Under the pieces are notes generated by a model that was not told the origin of the DNA, did not search any database, and saw nothing but the letters and a program-made list of their open reading frames with translations. Shown piece by piece: positions 46,601 to 58,337 of a stretch of DNA of 64,000 nt. This stretch comes from Edaphochlamys debaryana (taxonomy: Eukaryota > Chlorophyta > Chlorophyceae > Chlamydomonadales). The DNA is taken from contig JAEHOE010000098.1 in NCBI GenBank assembly GCA_016858145.1, forward strand, positions 62,001 to 126,000, written 5' to 3'. The first letter of the stretch is position 1. Each line of letters opens with the position of its first letter. Made by a program: the position numbers and the translations under genes.

Positions 46601-49600
46601 AAGGTGCCCGTGCCTGTGCCTGTGCAACCGCTCTCCCTCCTGCTCAATGTGCGCAGCCCGCGGTGTCATTCGGTCCAGCCCGCCGTCCCCTCACCTGCTG
46701 CCCGCAGAGCCAACAGGCGCATAGCGGCGGGGAGGCGGGGCACGGGGGAACAACAGAGGGTCAGAGCGGGCGCAGGAGGCCGCCATACACGTGAGCCCAG
46801 CCCCCTACTCCCCAGCGCCTCGTCCGTGTCCCTCGACGCAGCAAGTCCCAAGCCCCAAGGTCCCCGCCCCCTCCCTACTGTCTTCACCCTAAACCCCGCC
46901 TCCCCCCTCCGCTCCCCCCTGTCTCCCCTCCCCCCCCCCCCCGCACCCGCAGGACGTCACGGAGCCGCACGCCGCTCCACACAGCCGTCCCTGCGGAGCC
47001 AGGGCCGAGGCAGGGGCGGGTCGTAAGTTCAGTTCCTGGAAGGGCCCGGCGCCGCCGTCAGCTCCTGTAATCCCAGGCTCTTCCTTCCCCAGCCTTTCGG
47101 CCCCATGTCCCTTCCCCTCCCTGCTGTCCCCTGCGTGCCCCCACCCACCGATGGCGCCCTGGTCCCACTCAAGGCCCTTGACCGGCTTAACAGCCGACAT
47201 CTCGTTGCGGCGGTTGCCTGCAGGTGGTAACGGTTGTTGGTTGGCACTTGACGGTTTAACCACTCCAAGAAGTGACCAATGAGGGCAGGCGAGCAGTACA
47301 CGACCCGCACGATCCCGCCTATACATGAGCTGTGGTTTCCCAGGCGAGAACGTTCATGGCCTCGGCGCGTTCCCGCAACCCCGCCTCGGCGCGTTTCCCC
47401 AACTTCGCCTCCTGTCCGTTCCCTGCCGCACCCGTGCACTGCACCGTTGCCGTCACGCTGTGCTTGCGGAAGCGCGTCTTGAGCTCCTCCAGCGAGAACT
47501 CGAGCGCGCGCGTGCCCTCGCCCTCCACCTGAGCGGGGAGCAGGAAGGGAGAGCTCTGAGTGGGGGCCTGCCGTCCAAGGGGAGGGGCTCTCAGGATGGA
47601 GCCTGATGCCTCCGCGTCCAGGTGTGGCACGCCCTGTGCCTCTCCCATTTCCCCCTTCACCTCAAGGGTGCCCCTTTCCCCCTCAGCCGCCGCGCCACCC
47701 ACAGCCAAGAGGCCTCCGCGTCCAGGTACCGCACTTCCCCGTGCCTATACCCCCTTCCCCCGTTTCCCCTTCCCTCCCTTCCTCTCCCCCTTCCTCCCAC
47801 CCTCTGCGTCCCCTCCCACCCTCTGCGTCCCCTCCCTTACCCTCCCCCTCCCTCCCACCCTCTGCGTCCCCTCCCTCCCTCTGCGTCCCCTCCCTTCCCC
47901 TCCCCCTCCCTCCCACCCTCTGCGTCCCCTCCCACCCTCAGCCTGAAGGCCTCCGCGTCCAGGTGCGGCACGGGCAGGTGGTTGCGGGTGAAGAAGATGT
48001 CGTTGGGCGTGATGGGCGCCGCGGCCAGAAGCGAGCCGGGGGTCTCGCCTGCGGGCAGGTTGGGTGCGGTCGAGCGAGTGTGGGGGGGCTCGGGGTCGGG
48101 GACAGCTGCAGGCAGGGCGGGAGGCAATTGCAAAGGGGCAGGGGGCGACACCGCCTCCCCTGCCCCGCCCTGACCTGCGGAGCAAGCCCCGATCCGGGAC
48201 CAGCCTCTCACGGACCGCTAGAACGGAAGCGCTTAGCGCGTGGCTGCATGGACGTCAACCCCGCCGTACGGTACGACGCACCGTTGTACGGACGCATCGA
48301 GCGGGCGATGAGGGCGGGGTGGCGGGCGGGGTCCGAGGCGTAGGGGTCCTTGGCGGCGGCGGCAGCGGCCGCCGCAGCTGCGGCTCCTCCTGTGTAAGAG
48401 AAGGGGGGCGGCTGTTGTGCGGAGGGCGATGGCAACCGCCAGAAGGGGAAGGGCGCAGGCCGCAGCGAAGCGCCAGGCCAGAGCAGGGGATCGAGCTGTA
48501 CCGGTATGCAAGTAAGAGTAAGGGTCGGGGGGGCAACCCATGAAAGCCGGTACTACCGGGCATGCGCAACCCACAGCCTCCTGTCCCCCTCCTCCGCCCA
48601 CAACCCACCCTCCAGCGTGCCGATGCGGTAGGGCTCCAAGATGTTGAGCACCTCGGCCTTGCGGTGCTGCTGGTACAGAGCCCAGAAGGGCTCCACGCTG
48701 CCACCAGCGGCCATGAGGATCTTGGAGGCGCCTGGGGGGGTCGGGAGGGGGGCTGTTTGTTGCTGAGCGGGATCGCGTCGCCAGCGGGAGGCGGGGGAGG
48801 GGGGGTTGCGGGGTGGGCACGAGGGGAGAGCGGGTCGGGGTGCGCGTGGGCTGGGAGAGGGAGTGGGGGCTGGGAGAGGGTAGTAGGCGGGGTGGTGGAT
48901 GCCGCGGGGTTGGTGGGGGCAGGGGTATGAAGGGAGAGCCGCTGGCAGCTGGCAGTGTGGGCCTGTTGGGAGTGGGGAGAGGCGGCAGTCGTGGAGAGGC
49001 GCCTGATCGCTAGTGGCAGGGACTTCACCCCCTGGTGCATACCGGTACAAGCGGACGCCAGCTGTGGCAGGCCGCAGGCACACCGCATAGACCACCAGTA
49101 TTAAACGGTTAATTAGATGTTCATCCTGACAGCATGAGGGCCGGCGCAAGCCGTGGCGATTGCGGCCACGCACCTCCGGGGTGCATCTCCACGAACTCCG
49201 TGATGTCATACACGCCATCCTTGAAGGTGACCCAGACCCGGTCCTTGAGCGTCTTGTGCTTCGCCACCTCCTCGCTGCTGTAGATGGGGCGACCCTTGTC
49301 GTCCTTACCCAGGCCAGCGCTCTTGGCCGCGGGCTCGGGGGCCGCTGGTTTGACCGGGGCCGAGGATGGTGCGGGCTGGGCAGGCTTGGAGCCGGGTAGG
49401 ATGCCGAGCTCCTTCTTGGCCTCCGCCCGATCTGGCCAGAGGAGAGATGCTGAAGCCAGCAGCGCAGCTCCGGCTCCAAGGAGCGAAGCGACACGCTTCC
49501 CGGATTGCTGCTCGCGCATGGCAGTCGCGGTGCTCAGGCCGCGCTCCCCCGACAGCTGCTGTGCTCCGCCGGCATTTTGCTGAAGGGCGAGCGACAGTGC

Positions 49601-49654
49601 CGGTAGCAGCCAGCCCGGCCGCTTGGCGCGGGATACGCTCTGGAGCAACACCAT
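43605..49654 (-). CDS. Sulfite oxidase with N-terminal cytochrome b5 domain, 15 exons
   Basis: Exons in transcript order: 49654-49174, 48731-48609, 48389-48282, 48048-47936, 47528-47432, 47217-47149, 46990-46947, 46428-46355, 46046-45953, 45687-45622, 45427-45309, 45070-45002, 44666-44499, 43986-43918, 43715-43605; about 601 aa. Residues 1-50 resemble a mitochondrial presequence and 55-73 are hydrophobic. A cytochrome b5 domain (about 118-205) has heme ligands His158 in HPGG and His183. The molybdenum-cofactor domain includes [21 protein letters not shown] with the cofactor-ligand Cys306, and [11 protein letters not shown]. The dimerisation domain includes [15 protein letters not shown] and [15 protein letters not shown]. 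The enzyme oxidises sulfite to sulfate and passes electrons through the heme to cytochrome c. The exon 7 to exon 8 junction is one base short of phase; an indel in the nearby C-run or an unusual donor is possible. Confidence 0.9.
44218..44296. repeat. Perfect 13-bp inverted repeat in sulfite oxidase intron 13
   Basis: GGCGAAGTTAGAT at 44218-44230 and its exact complement ATCTAACTTCGCC at 44284-44296 flank a 53-bp loop. This could be a tiny MITE-like element or an RNA hairpin in the intron. Confidence 0.75.
47797..47937. repeat. CCCTCTGCGTCCCCTCC minisatellite in sulfite oxidase intron 4
   Basis: The phrase CCCTCTGCGTCCCCTCCC occurs five times between exons 4 and 5, spaced by C/T-rich stretches. 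On the transcribed strand it is purine-rich (GGGAGGGGACGCAGAGGG). Confidence 0.85.
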
Positions 49655-50759
49655 CGCGGCTTGCCCGGAGCCTATGTCTGCGTCTAAGTGGTACGATGCC
49701 TGTCACGACAAAGTAGGGTACGTCTTGCAAGCGACCAGTGCAAGTAAGGCCTGCATGGCCTGGGTTTGGCACGACGCGTGCCCGCCCAGCGCTTCCCCCC
49801 GCCTCCCCCCGCTGCCCCGCTGCCTCAACTCTGCTAATTTTCTCAAAGTTATGTCAAGTAAGCAGACCTTGTCGAGTGACAGCCGCTGAAAGCCACGTCG
49901 AACGGCCGAAGGGGTCTCCGCAGCCAGTTTACCCAGACGTGCGTCATCTGACCGTATGGATGGCCCGGAACCCCGCCCTTGCTTCCCCGAAGAGCTTGCC
50001 CACCGTGCAGGCAGGGGCCCCTGCTTGCAGACCTATCCAACCTGCAGACCTCGTCGCTGATACTAGATGAGATGCGACAAGAGTTGGGAAGGCATGTACG
50101 CTCTTACGACACATGGCCACCGGGAAGCTCCTGCTCTTGGCTACCCGGGGCATTGTGCGTGCCAGCAGACGCAGCAGTCCCATAGTCTCCTACATGCAAG
50201 TCCTTGCCATGGTACTCAGCCTCAAACACCCGCGCAGTACACAAGCAGCAATGCTGTCAAGCCATGCATGCAAGGAGCAGGATGCACACCATGCGGCCAC
50301 CCGGGGGCGCTCCAACTCTCAAGGGGCCCACGCACCATCGTCCCCCTCAACTACCCGAGCGACCGCCGCCAACTGAACCCGGGCCAAACTCTGTCATCAT
50401 GTCATGCTCCTGACCTCCTGCTCTTCTTCACGGCCCTATTTTGATCACGTTAAAGGCATACAGTACCCAACATTGCCTCGCCACACGCACAGGCATCCGC
50501 CTGGCACTGCGCCTTCCAGGTCACGCAGGCCACATACATCAGCATTTCACTCTTTCAACTCTTCGACAATCTAGTTCACGTGTAGCAGGCATATGTCATT
50601 GGTACAGAACCTACCAAGTTGACGGCCATCAACTACCCGCCTACGCGTGCCTTGGGCTACACAAGTGCGTGTGCAGAATCCCTGACAGTCCGGCATGGTT
50701 ATACAGCAGACCCACACTCACCCCTTGCACTCCCGCTGCTCTTCAGTTGGAAACAAAGC
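49655..50759. other. Intergenic between sulfite oxidase 5' end and P6 3' end
   Basis: Expected to hold the sulfite oxidase promoter and P6 3' UTR. No gene is seen. The last 60 bases before the P6 stop resemble the region just before the P8 stop. Confidence 0.5.
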
Positions 50760-52111
50760 TCAAGAGCACTGCCGCTTGACCGGCCGTTCGAGCGAAGCTG
50801 CCCGCTCCAGCCCCTCGGACCGCCGCCGTGCAACGTAGGCGGCGTCGGGCCCTGCCAGCGGCCTCGACGCCATCCCCTCCAGCACAGCAGCGGCCCGGAC
50901 CAGCTCCTCTAGCCCGCGAGCCCTTGACGGCTCCCGCCTGCCAGCCTTAAGAGCTTCCTCACCGCCCTGCGCTGATGGGCTCGGCGAAGCAGGGGGCGAC
51001 GGCGAGGATTGGGGAGACCGGCTACCCGACAGCTGCCGCTCCAGCCCCTCGGCGCGGACCTCTGGCGAGGGGTGCAGGGGTCCCTCTGGCCCGGCACCGT
51101 CGCCGCAGCTGATGCCCTGTGGTGACACAGCTGGGAACCTCGGGACGTCAGCGGTGGCTGAAGGGACGGCGTCGACGTCGCCGTGCACACACGTTACGTG
51201 CTGTGGAGCGGCGGGCTGGTGTGACTGCGGCGAGCCGTGCGGGGGCGGGGCTGGCGGCGACTGCGGACGTGTGGCGGCGGGGGCAAACGGGGAGACGTTG
51301 ATGGGGGGGTAGCCTAGGTAGCCTTGGGTGAGCTGCACCTGAGACCGAAGGGCGGCGATAGAGGGTCCCAGGGGCGCGCCCTCGCCCCGGCTGCCTGCCT
51401 CGGGCTCCTGTTCAATCCGCACTTCCGCTTGCGTGGGCAGAGGTGCCGCAGCCTCACAGGCCCCCGCCGCCGGGTGCTGCGGCGAGGGCGGGGAGGGCGG
51501 CCCCTCCCTCCGCCGCTGCCGCTGGAGCTGCAGCTCCTCCAGCAGGGCCCTCCGCGCATCCGAGATGTCAAGCGACAGGGACAGCTCCTGCTTGGCGAGC
51601 TGGGCCTTGCGCGCCTGGGGGAGGGTGTCGAGCAAGGGGCCGAGCAAGGACAGCCGGTAAGTGGGAAGAGCGGGGCTTAGTTGCGCGTACAGCGGACGCC
51701 AGACCTCAGGGCCGGCCAGGCGCACTACCGCTCGCGCCCACCTGGACGTCATCGAGCCGCTCCAGCAGCGCCTTGGCCTGTGCGATCAGCTCGCCTGCTC
51801 GCCCCGTCAGGTCGAACCCGCCAGCGCTCTCGAGGAAGGAAGCGTCAAACACAACGTCCGGCAGGCCAGCTGTGTCGGTGCGGGGGCGGCGGCGGATGGC
51901 GCCGCAGTTGAGGCTCGGCGGTGGCGGCTCGGTGGGTAGCGCCAAGGACCACCCCTGAGGCACCGGCGCTGGGCTCTGGCCTCCAGCGCCCCGACCAGGA
52001 AGTGCAGGGGGAGGCATGCTGCTGAAGGAAGCCAGTGGAAGACCCTTCCGTCCCACTGCTGAGCATCCTAGGTCTCGGGGGCTGGTTGGAGTACAGCGCA
52101 AGGCTGAACTC
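50760..52111 (-). CDS. Family member P6: coiled-coil, low-complexity protein (first exon unresolved)
   Basis: Clear exons: 52111-51742 (starts with one base after CACAG, ends phase 0) and 51614-50760. The first encodes PPPPSLNCGAIRRRPRT, then VVFDASFLESAGGFDLTG and RAGELIAQAKALLERLDDVQ, at a GTGGGC donor. The second starts ARKAQLAKQELSLSLDISD and RRALLEELQLQRQRR and ends RRRSEGLERAASLERPVKR-QCS, a basic C-terminus. A possible 5' exon ends GG before GTAACA near 52336 (phase 2), but its frame has no ATG, so the start is unresolved. The last exon is nearly identical in parts to P7 and P8. Function is unknown. Confidence 0.58.
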
Positions 52112-54617
52112 CTGTGGGTGCAAACACAGGGGAAACAAGGGGTTAACTTGCTGTCCGTCGACACGCGTACCGCCGGTGTGAAGAGCGCTTACTTCGAAGC
52201 CCCCGTGACAGTGCGAAGACACGGCCGCCTCACCCTCGAGAGTCGAGATAGCTTGTGCTGGCGAACTGCGGTCCTGTATCGCTCTCCTCGCGTGGCGGAG
52301 AGGGGCAAACGACATCGCTCGGCGCCATCCTCGGCGCCGTGCTGTTACCCTTCCCCGGCGCTTCTTCTGTTTATGTTAAGCCAAGTGCTGAAGTTCAGAG
52401 TGCTCAGAAGGCGCCTCGCTGCGCACGCTCGCCGACTCGACAAAGGTAGGAGAGTTTGGGGCCGGTACTTCTGTGTGCAAGAGCGGGTCCACACGGCGGA
52501 GCACTTGTCTGTTTGGCATACGCTCTGAGCATACTCTCGCAATACACCGGCAACTGCCGGTTTGGGACCGCCCGCGTACAGCGAATTGAGGCGGTCCAGA
52601 CAGACCGGCGCGCTCACGCACCCTTACCTGGTGATACTCGTCGCCGTTGCTTGAAGCTTTGCACGGCTGTTGCTTGGCGTTGAGGGGTGCACAAGGTGCA
52701 GAGGTTGCGCGGGCGACAAAAAGCCCAGGCCTGGCAGCCGTCTCGACGGCAACGTGAACAACAACTAATTGGAAGGGATCTGTACGCGCCTAGAGAGGCT
52801 TAGAGAGGCTGGGGTAAAGGCGCGGGGTTGGCCCCGACGCAAGTGCGTCTGCGAATGCGTCTTCTGGTATCCTGCACGCGGCGTTGCCTGTCCTCGAGGG
52901 GGGCTAGAGGGAGTCGAGGGAGTGTGGCGTGTGGGCGGTGAGCCTTGTGGGCAAAGCTGCCCGACGCCGGCCGACGCATGAGTAAAGCGTCCACGCCCCC
53001 CCCCTTACCCCCCGCGCGTGCACGGACGGTCTTGCTTGCACCAAGTGTTGCGCCTCCCCCGCCCCCCGTCCCGAACAGGAGATAGAGACCCTCTGCTCCC
53101 GACCCCCTGCCTCGCCCCCGCGCCCCCCCCTTGCCCCCCTCCCGCTGCTTCGCCCCCCGATTGCCCATCCACTCCATGAGGTTGAGGTCTTTCAGGCACC
53201 CAGGCAAAGGGTAGTACGGTACCCTCCGTCCCCCTTGTGAACAGCAGCGAGCAGGCGGCCGCCGCATGTAACAGGACACGAGCTAGCGCTCGCTCGCTCG
53301 CTGACGACGGCGCCAGGGCCCGGCGAGGGGGGAAGATAGAGTACGGCAGGCGCCAGCCTCGCGGCTGACCCGCACAGGTCAGATCGCTTGACCCAGCACA
53401 TCCGGGACCGCCCAACGGCGCCCCTTCACAACTGCCCTTCTCCATCTCAGCCTGCTTGTTCTGCGGTGCCTCGCATCAAGCCGACCACGCACGATGCACC
53501 ACCTCGGACAAGCTCTGGTCGGAGACAGTATCAGCGGCCCACTGCTTCGGCCTGCCCTGGTTGTCAGCGTCTAGACCCCCAGGGTCGTCCGTCGCTGACC
53601 CTTACGGCCTTGTTCTCCTCCAACGCTCCAGCCGCGCAATCTGCACGCCCGTCAGGTGTTGCCTCCGGTCTCTCCTCACCTTACCATCGAGCTGTTGCTG
53701 ACATCCGCGTCCTCCGCGTGCTCCACCAGTTGGTCACCCGCCTTCACCGCACACGGCCTGTCGTGCATCACCCCGCCCCACCCCGCTCCCTCACCTCCCT
53801 ACCTCCCCTCCGCCACGCAATCAAGAAATGCTCGCAACGCACACCTCTCAGCTCACAATTTTGGTTGGCCAAGTGCACACCCTCACAGATATCTACGTAG
53901 CGCTAAACATATAAGCGGATGGCTTGGAGGGGCTATCGGGGAAGGTGTACAGAACTGATTGGAAGAAACCACACATACATTAGGATTACACCAGAGGTCC
54001 CACGTGCCCTACCGTATCCGAGGCCGAGGAGGCTGCCACTGTAACACACTACTCGTCTAGGTAACAGCAGGAACCAATCAACTGAACACGACGACAGAGA
54101 CTCCAATGGACCGACCCCGACGCAAGTAGCTTCATCCTTGTTTCGAGCAACAACGAAGTCATACAAAGTGAGCTTCTTCTCAATGCACGCACTCATGGGA
54201 GACGGCATTCCCCACCCCCAAAAGTATCCATGGCCGGACACCCTCACTCCCTGCAGCTCACCAGCCCACGTCAGCTCAGAATGCGGGGTCCTTGCGCGCG
54301 CGCTGTGCAGTATCCCAGTTCTCTGTGTGGCCTAGATAATCAGGGCCCCACCTCAAAGGAACCAGTACGTATCGGCTTGCAATCCCTAGGTATTGCAACT
54401 GAAAGCCCTCCAAACAGTGCTAGCAGTGTCGAAGTAAGCGGCCTTACAGATGAGGACAAGAACTGGGTCGACATCACAGTATTTTGCTGGCCTTCCCCCC
54501 TGTCCTATTCTGCAGTGTGTGGCGGATCCACCGCTTCCCCTCCCTATCCAGCGTTCTCATTTGCCCAGGCACGCCCCCACTCAGCCCACAGCCCCAAAAC
54601 CGCAGCCTCAGCAGGCT
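52112..54617. other. Intergenic between P7 and P6, with unresolved P6 5' exon
   Basis: Contains the P6 5' region, including a 13-mer (GTAGGAGAGTTTG on the plus strand, 52446-52458) shared with the P7 upstream region, and a CACCAG-GTAAGG donor-like site near 52628 on the minus strand. Nothing else coding is recognised. Confidence 0.4.
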
Positions 54618-55951
54618 TTAGGCAGCACACTGCCGCTTGGCGGGCCGCTCATACGAAGCCGTCCGTTCCAGGCATGCAGCCCGCCGCATTGCCTTGGAAC
54701 TGTCCTCCGCTTGAAGGGAGGCCAGACGCTCGAGAGCAACTGCCACTCTGGCCAGCTCCTCCAGCCCTGCCGTACCCTGTGCCTGCCCACCGGCCTCGAG
54801 ACCCGCCAAGCAGCTCTGCGCTGGTAGACTGGGTGAGGAGGGAGCGGAAGAGGAGGACTGCGAAGTCGAGCCGCCTCCCGAGTGTCTCCCAAGCAGCTCG
54901 GTGCAGCCATTGGGTGGGGGGCGCTCTGGCGTGGCCGAGGACCGCGCGCCGCCGCTGCTATTGCCCCGGCCCGTCACGGTGTGGGAGGGAGAGGTTGGCG
55001 GCTTGGCACCGACAGCGGCCACCGTGGGCACGTCACTGACGTCGCCGCGAGCCGGTGCAGCGCCCTCGCCAGAAGTCCTTTGCGTAGGCCGTGACGCATG
55101 CGGCGGGGGCGCAGCGAGCGGCGGCAGCGGGGACGTGGCGACAGCAGCAAACGGTGAGTGGCTGGAGGGCGGGCGGCCGACGGCCCGGAGCACCAGAGGT
55201 TTGAGGGCGGCGCTGGAGGGTCCCAAGGCCGCGCCTGCCTCGGCCTCCTGCTTGACCCGCACTTCCGCCTGCGTGGGCTGAGGTGCCGCAGCCTCACAGG
55301 CCCCCGCCGCCGGGTGCTGCGGCGAGGGCGGGGAGGGCGGCCCCTCCCTCCGCCGCTGCCGCTGGAGCTGCAGCTCCTCCAGCAGGGCCCTCCGCGCATC
55401 CGAGATGTCCAGAGACAGGGACAGCTCCTGCTTGGCGAGCTGGGCCTTGCGCGCCTGGGGGAGGGTGTCGAGCAAGGGGCCGAGCAAGGACAGCTGGTAA
55501 ACGGGAAGCACAAGGATTGCGGCAAGAGGCCTGCTCCGGGCCAGCCGGACGTGCTCCCAGCCTCCCAACCCCACTCACCTGCACGTCAGCAAGCCGCTCC
55601 AGCAGCGCCTTGCCCTGGGCAATCAGCTCGCCTGCGCGGCCTGTCAGATTGAATCCTCCAGCGTTCTCCAGGAAGCAAGCGTCAAACACAACGTCTGGGA
55701 GGTGCGTGCTGCACGCCGCGCCGGTGCGTGGGCGTCGGCGGATGGCACCGCAGTTGAGGCTTGGCGGTGGCGGCTCGGTGGGCAGTTCCGAGGAATGTCC
55801 CTGAGGTGCCGGCGCTGGGCTCTGGATGCGGGCACCAAGACCGGGGCGTGCTGGTGGAAGCCTGCTGTCCGAGGATGTTTGGCCGCTACCCGCCGGGCCG
55901 TCTGAGAAGGTTAGGCGTCCGCTGCGTGTTGACAGTGACTGGCATAACTCT
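54618..55951 (-). CDS. Family member P7: coiled-coil, low-complexity protein (first exon unresolved)
   Basis: Clear exons: 55951-55579 (one base after TCGCAG, ends phase 0 at GTGAGT) and 55454-54618. They encode VVFDACFLENAGGFNLTG and RAGELIAQGKALLERLADVQ, then ARKAQLAKQELSLSLDISD and RRALLEELQLQRQRR. The C-terminus, RRAACLERTASYERPAKRQC-AA, is diverged from P6 and P8. A 5' exon frame ending GG before GTAAAG near 56254 has the right phase 2 but no in-frame ATG back to its upstream stop, so P7 may start in another exon or have a damaged start. Function is unknown. Confidence 0.56.
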
Positions 55952-58337
55952 CTGCGATAGCACAAAGTACAAAGGCATGGAAAAAGGGGGTGAGGTGAAG
56001 TCTGCTGGCGTCAAGGCGTGCCATGGTGGGGACCGGTGGTCCCGGGGACCGGTGGGGACAAAAGGGCGCGTGGCGGTCCAGCAGTAGACGTTGAGCACGT
56101 GTGTTGGGATGGCTGCCCTCAGCCTTACCCTCCGCTTCTTGCGTCGCAGAAGGGCGCAGCTCGTGCAGGTTCGCAGAGCCCGCGTTGCCAGGCGGCGTGG
56201 TAAGCCGTGATGTCGCGAGCCATTCCACACCTTTGTTGAAACAGTAACTCGCTTTACCCGGAGGGTTGTAGCCACAGCTGTCTGGTCGGAGCGCTCCTGT
56301 TTTGGCCGGCGTAGACAGCGAGACCCAACCAAGCGAATGTAGGAGAGTTTGCTGGTTGAGCCGCGTGCACAGGGAAGTGGCGCAATCTTAGCTTGCGTAA
56401 GCCGGGAGTGACTAGCAAGTCTGGGGTACGGACCCGCGCACTCACGCGCTCATCCACCCCGCGTCGGACCGAACGGCCGCAACTCGCAAACCTCCCCGCC
56501 TACCCAGCTTAGCGACACTGCAGAGATATCTTATCTTCAGCATCGACGGGGTGAGTCGCGGGTGGGCGACGCAAGCTCAAGTGACGCACATGTCAAACCG
56601 CAAATACCGGTGCACCTCGAGCACCGCTAAGCTTAACTTCAACGTTGTGCAAGCTAGCAGATCGCACGAGAGATGTTTGGGTTTGTCGCGTCGGTTTTGG
56701 CGTACCGTGGCCTCGGGGTACCTGGTGGTGCGAATGGTTTCGGCCCCGGCGGGCCCCCCCCACTCTCCCGCCCTAAGGCTACCACGAAATCTACATACCG
56801 CTGCTAAGGCGTTGTGGGTGCCTAGTCGGCTTGGTGAAGACCGTTTCCATGGCTGAAAGGTGCGTGAGGTGGGACAAGCTTGCCCAACCTTGAGGCGAGG
56901 GAGACTAGAGGGAAATGCTGCTGGCCCAGCTCCGGGAGCATGTGGTAAGCCTGGCGGTTAGTCCAACCGCACGATGGCCAGGTTGCTCCCCAGCTAGCTT
57001 GCACGCTGCTGCCACCAGCGACCGCTCCGAAAGGCAACAGCAGTGGCGCCACACGCATGCAGGGGCACGGGCGCAGCCGGGGGGGACCGCAAGGTTAGTT
57101 GGACGAGTGGGCAAAGACGGGGTGGAATTGATGTCCCCCCAGCCACTTCCATATGGTCAGGACACACTACGTGCACGCTAAGGCTGCCGGCTCGGGCTAC
57201 GGCAGACAGGACCGTGCTGAACGCTGACTTGAGTGCAGATTGCACCAAAGCTCGCGTTGGGGTGACGCTGACGGCCGGAGACAGATAGGCTTGGGTTGGG
57301 TTGGATGGCTACAGATGGCTACGGACGACAGGAATGCTACACCACAAACCGATACAGCTGGTGGGGGCAAACGCCCAGACCGGGAGCCGCACACAGGGAT
57401 ACTTCTGTTGCGGTGCTGTCTGCAGAGGCAGGCCGCATGCCATGGCGCTGCAAGACCCTACCTCCCTCCTCTATCGATGACACACTTGCCGTACCGATTT
57501 TCCCACAACCCAAATCTGCCCTGACCTTGCCCTGCAACCCCAAAGGACACAACCCCCTACCATGCGTCCCGAGACACTGTGCTCCTGCCTATACATACGG
57601 TGCTCCGTCAGTGAAGCTCACGTTATTGATCCCACGATCGGCAGATGCCACCGACTAATCCCCGCGTGATACACAGGAGACCTTCAGTGATCCTTAGTAA
57701 TCAACATGCTACCATACGCCACCCTCATTCGTAAGACGGCTCGGCCAAGGCTCACACACGATGCCCGCCAGCCTGCGTGTGTGTGCGGCGCGCCGCCTGG
57801 GTGGCCAAGTGAACACAGGTGAGTCTCACGTGGCCTCAGCGTCACTTGACTGGAGCGGTCAACAGCGTGATAGGTGGCCGACTTGCAGACAGTGCGTGTG
57901 GGTACATATGCACGCTACCCCGCCGTAGGGCAGGTCATAATAAAGATACTGGACCAGTATGACTACTCGCAGCCCGTGATAAAGGCATGCTATAAAGGCA
58001 AGTTAGGAAGCCCTCCCCTTCGGACTACTCGGACACTGGTACAACAACACCAGCACAAGTGCAGGCAGATCTCAGTGCTCGCCACGTCTCACCGGGGCCT
58101 CAGAAAGGTTCGTACACAAGATGACGATGCAGAATGCACACTCAGCTCGATCTCACTCGTACGTGCATAGCCGGCCAGCCCTATCCCATGCATGTTGCTA
58201 CGAGGAAGGTCCAAGCGAGCAGTCCTGTCAGCCCTTCCTGCAATGCACTCATTGCTGTAGTTGTATCTTCGCTCAGTAAGCGCACTGCCTCTCTAGCCGC
58301 ACTCGCACTCCCACTGCTCTCTAGTCGAACTAAAGCT
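55952..58337. other. Intergenic between P8 and P7, with unresolved P7 5' exon
   Basis: Holds the P7 5' region (with the shared 13-mer at 56339-56351) and the P8 3' flank. No independent gene is recognised. Confidence 0.4.

Noticed and set aside
46463..46669. Minus-strand frame considered as a missing sulfite oxidase exon between exons 7 and 8
   Set aside because: Alignment to animal sulfite oxidase leaves room for only one residue there; the frame has no similarity to the enzyme and no suitable acceptor.
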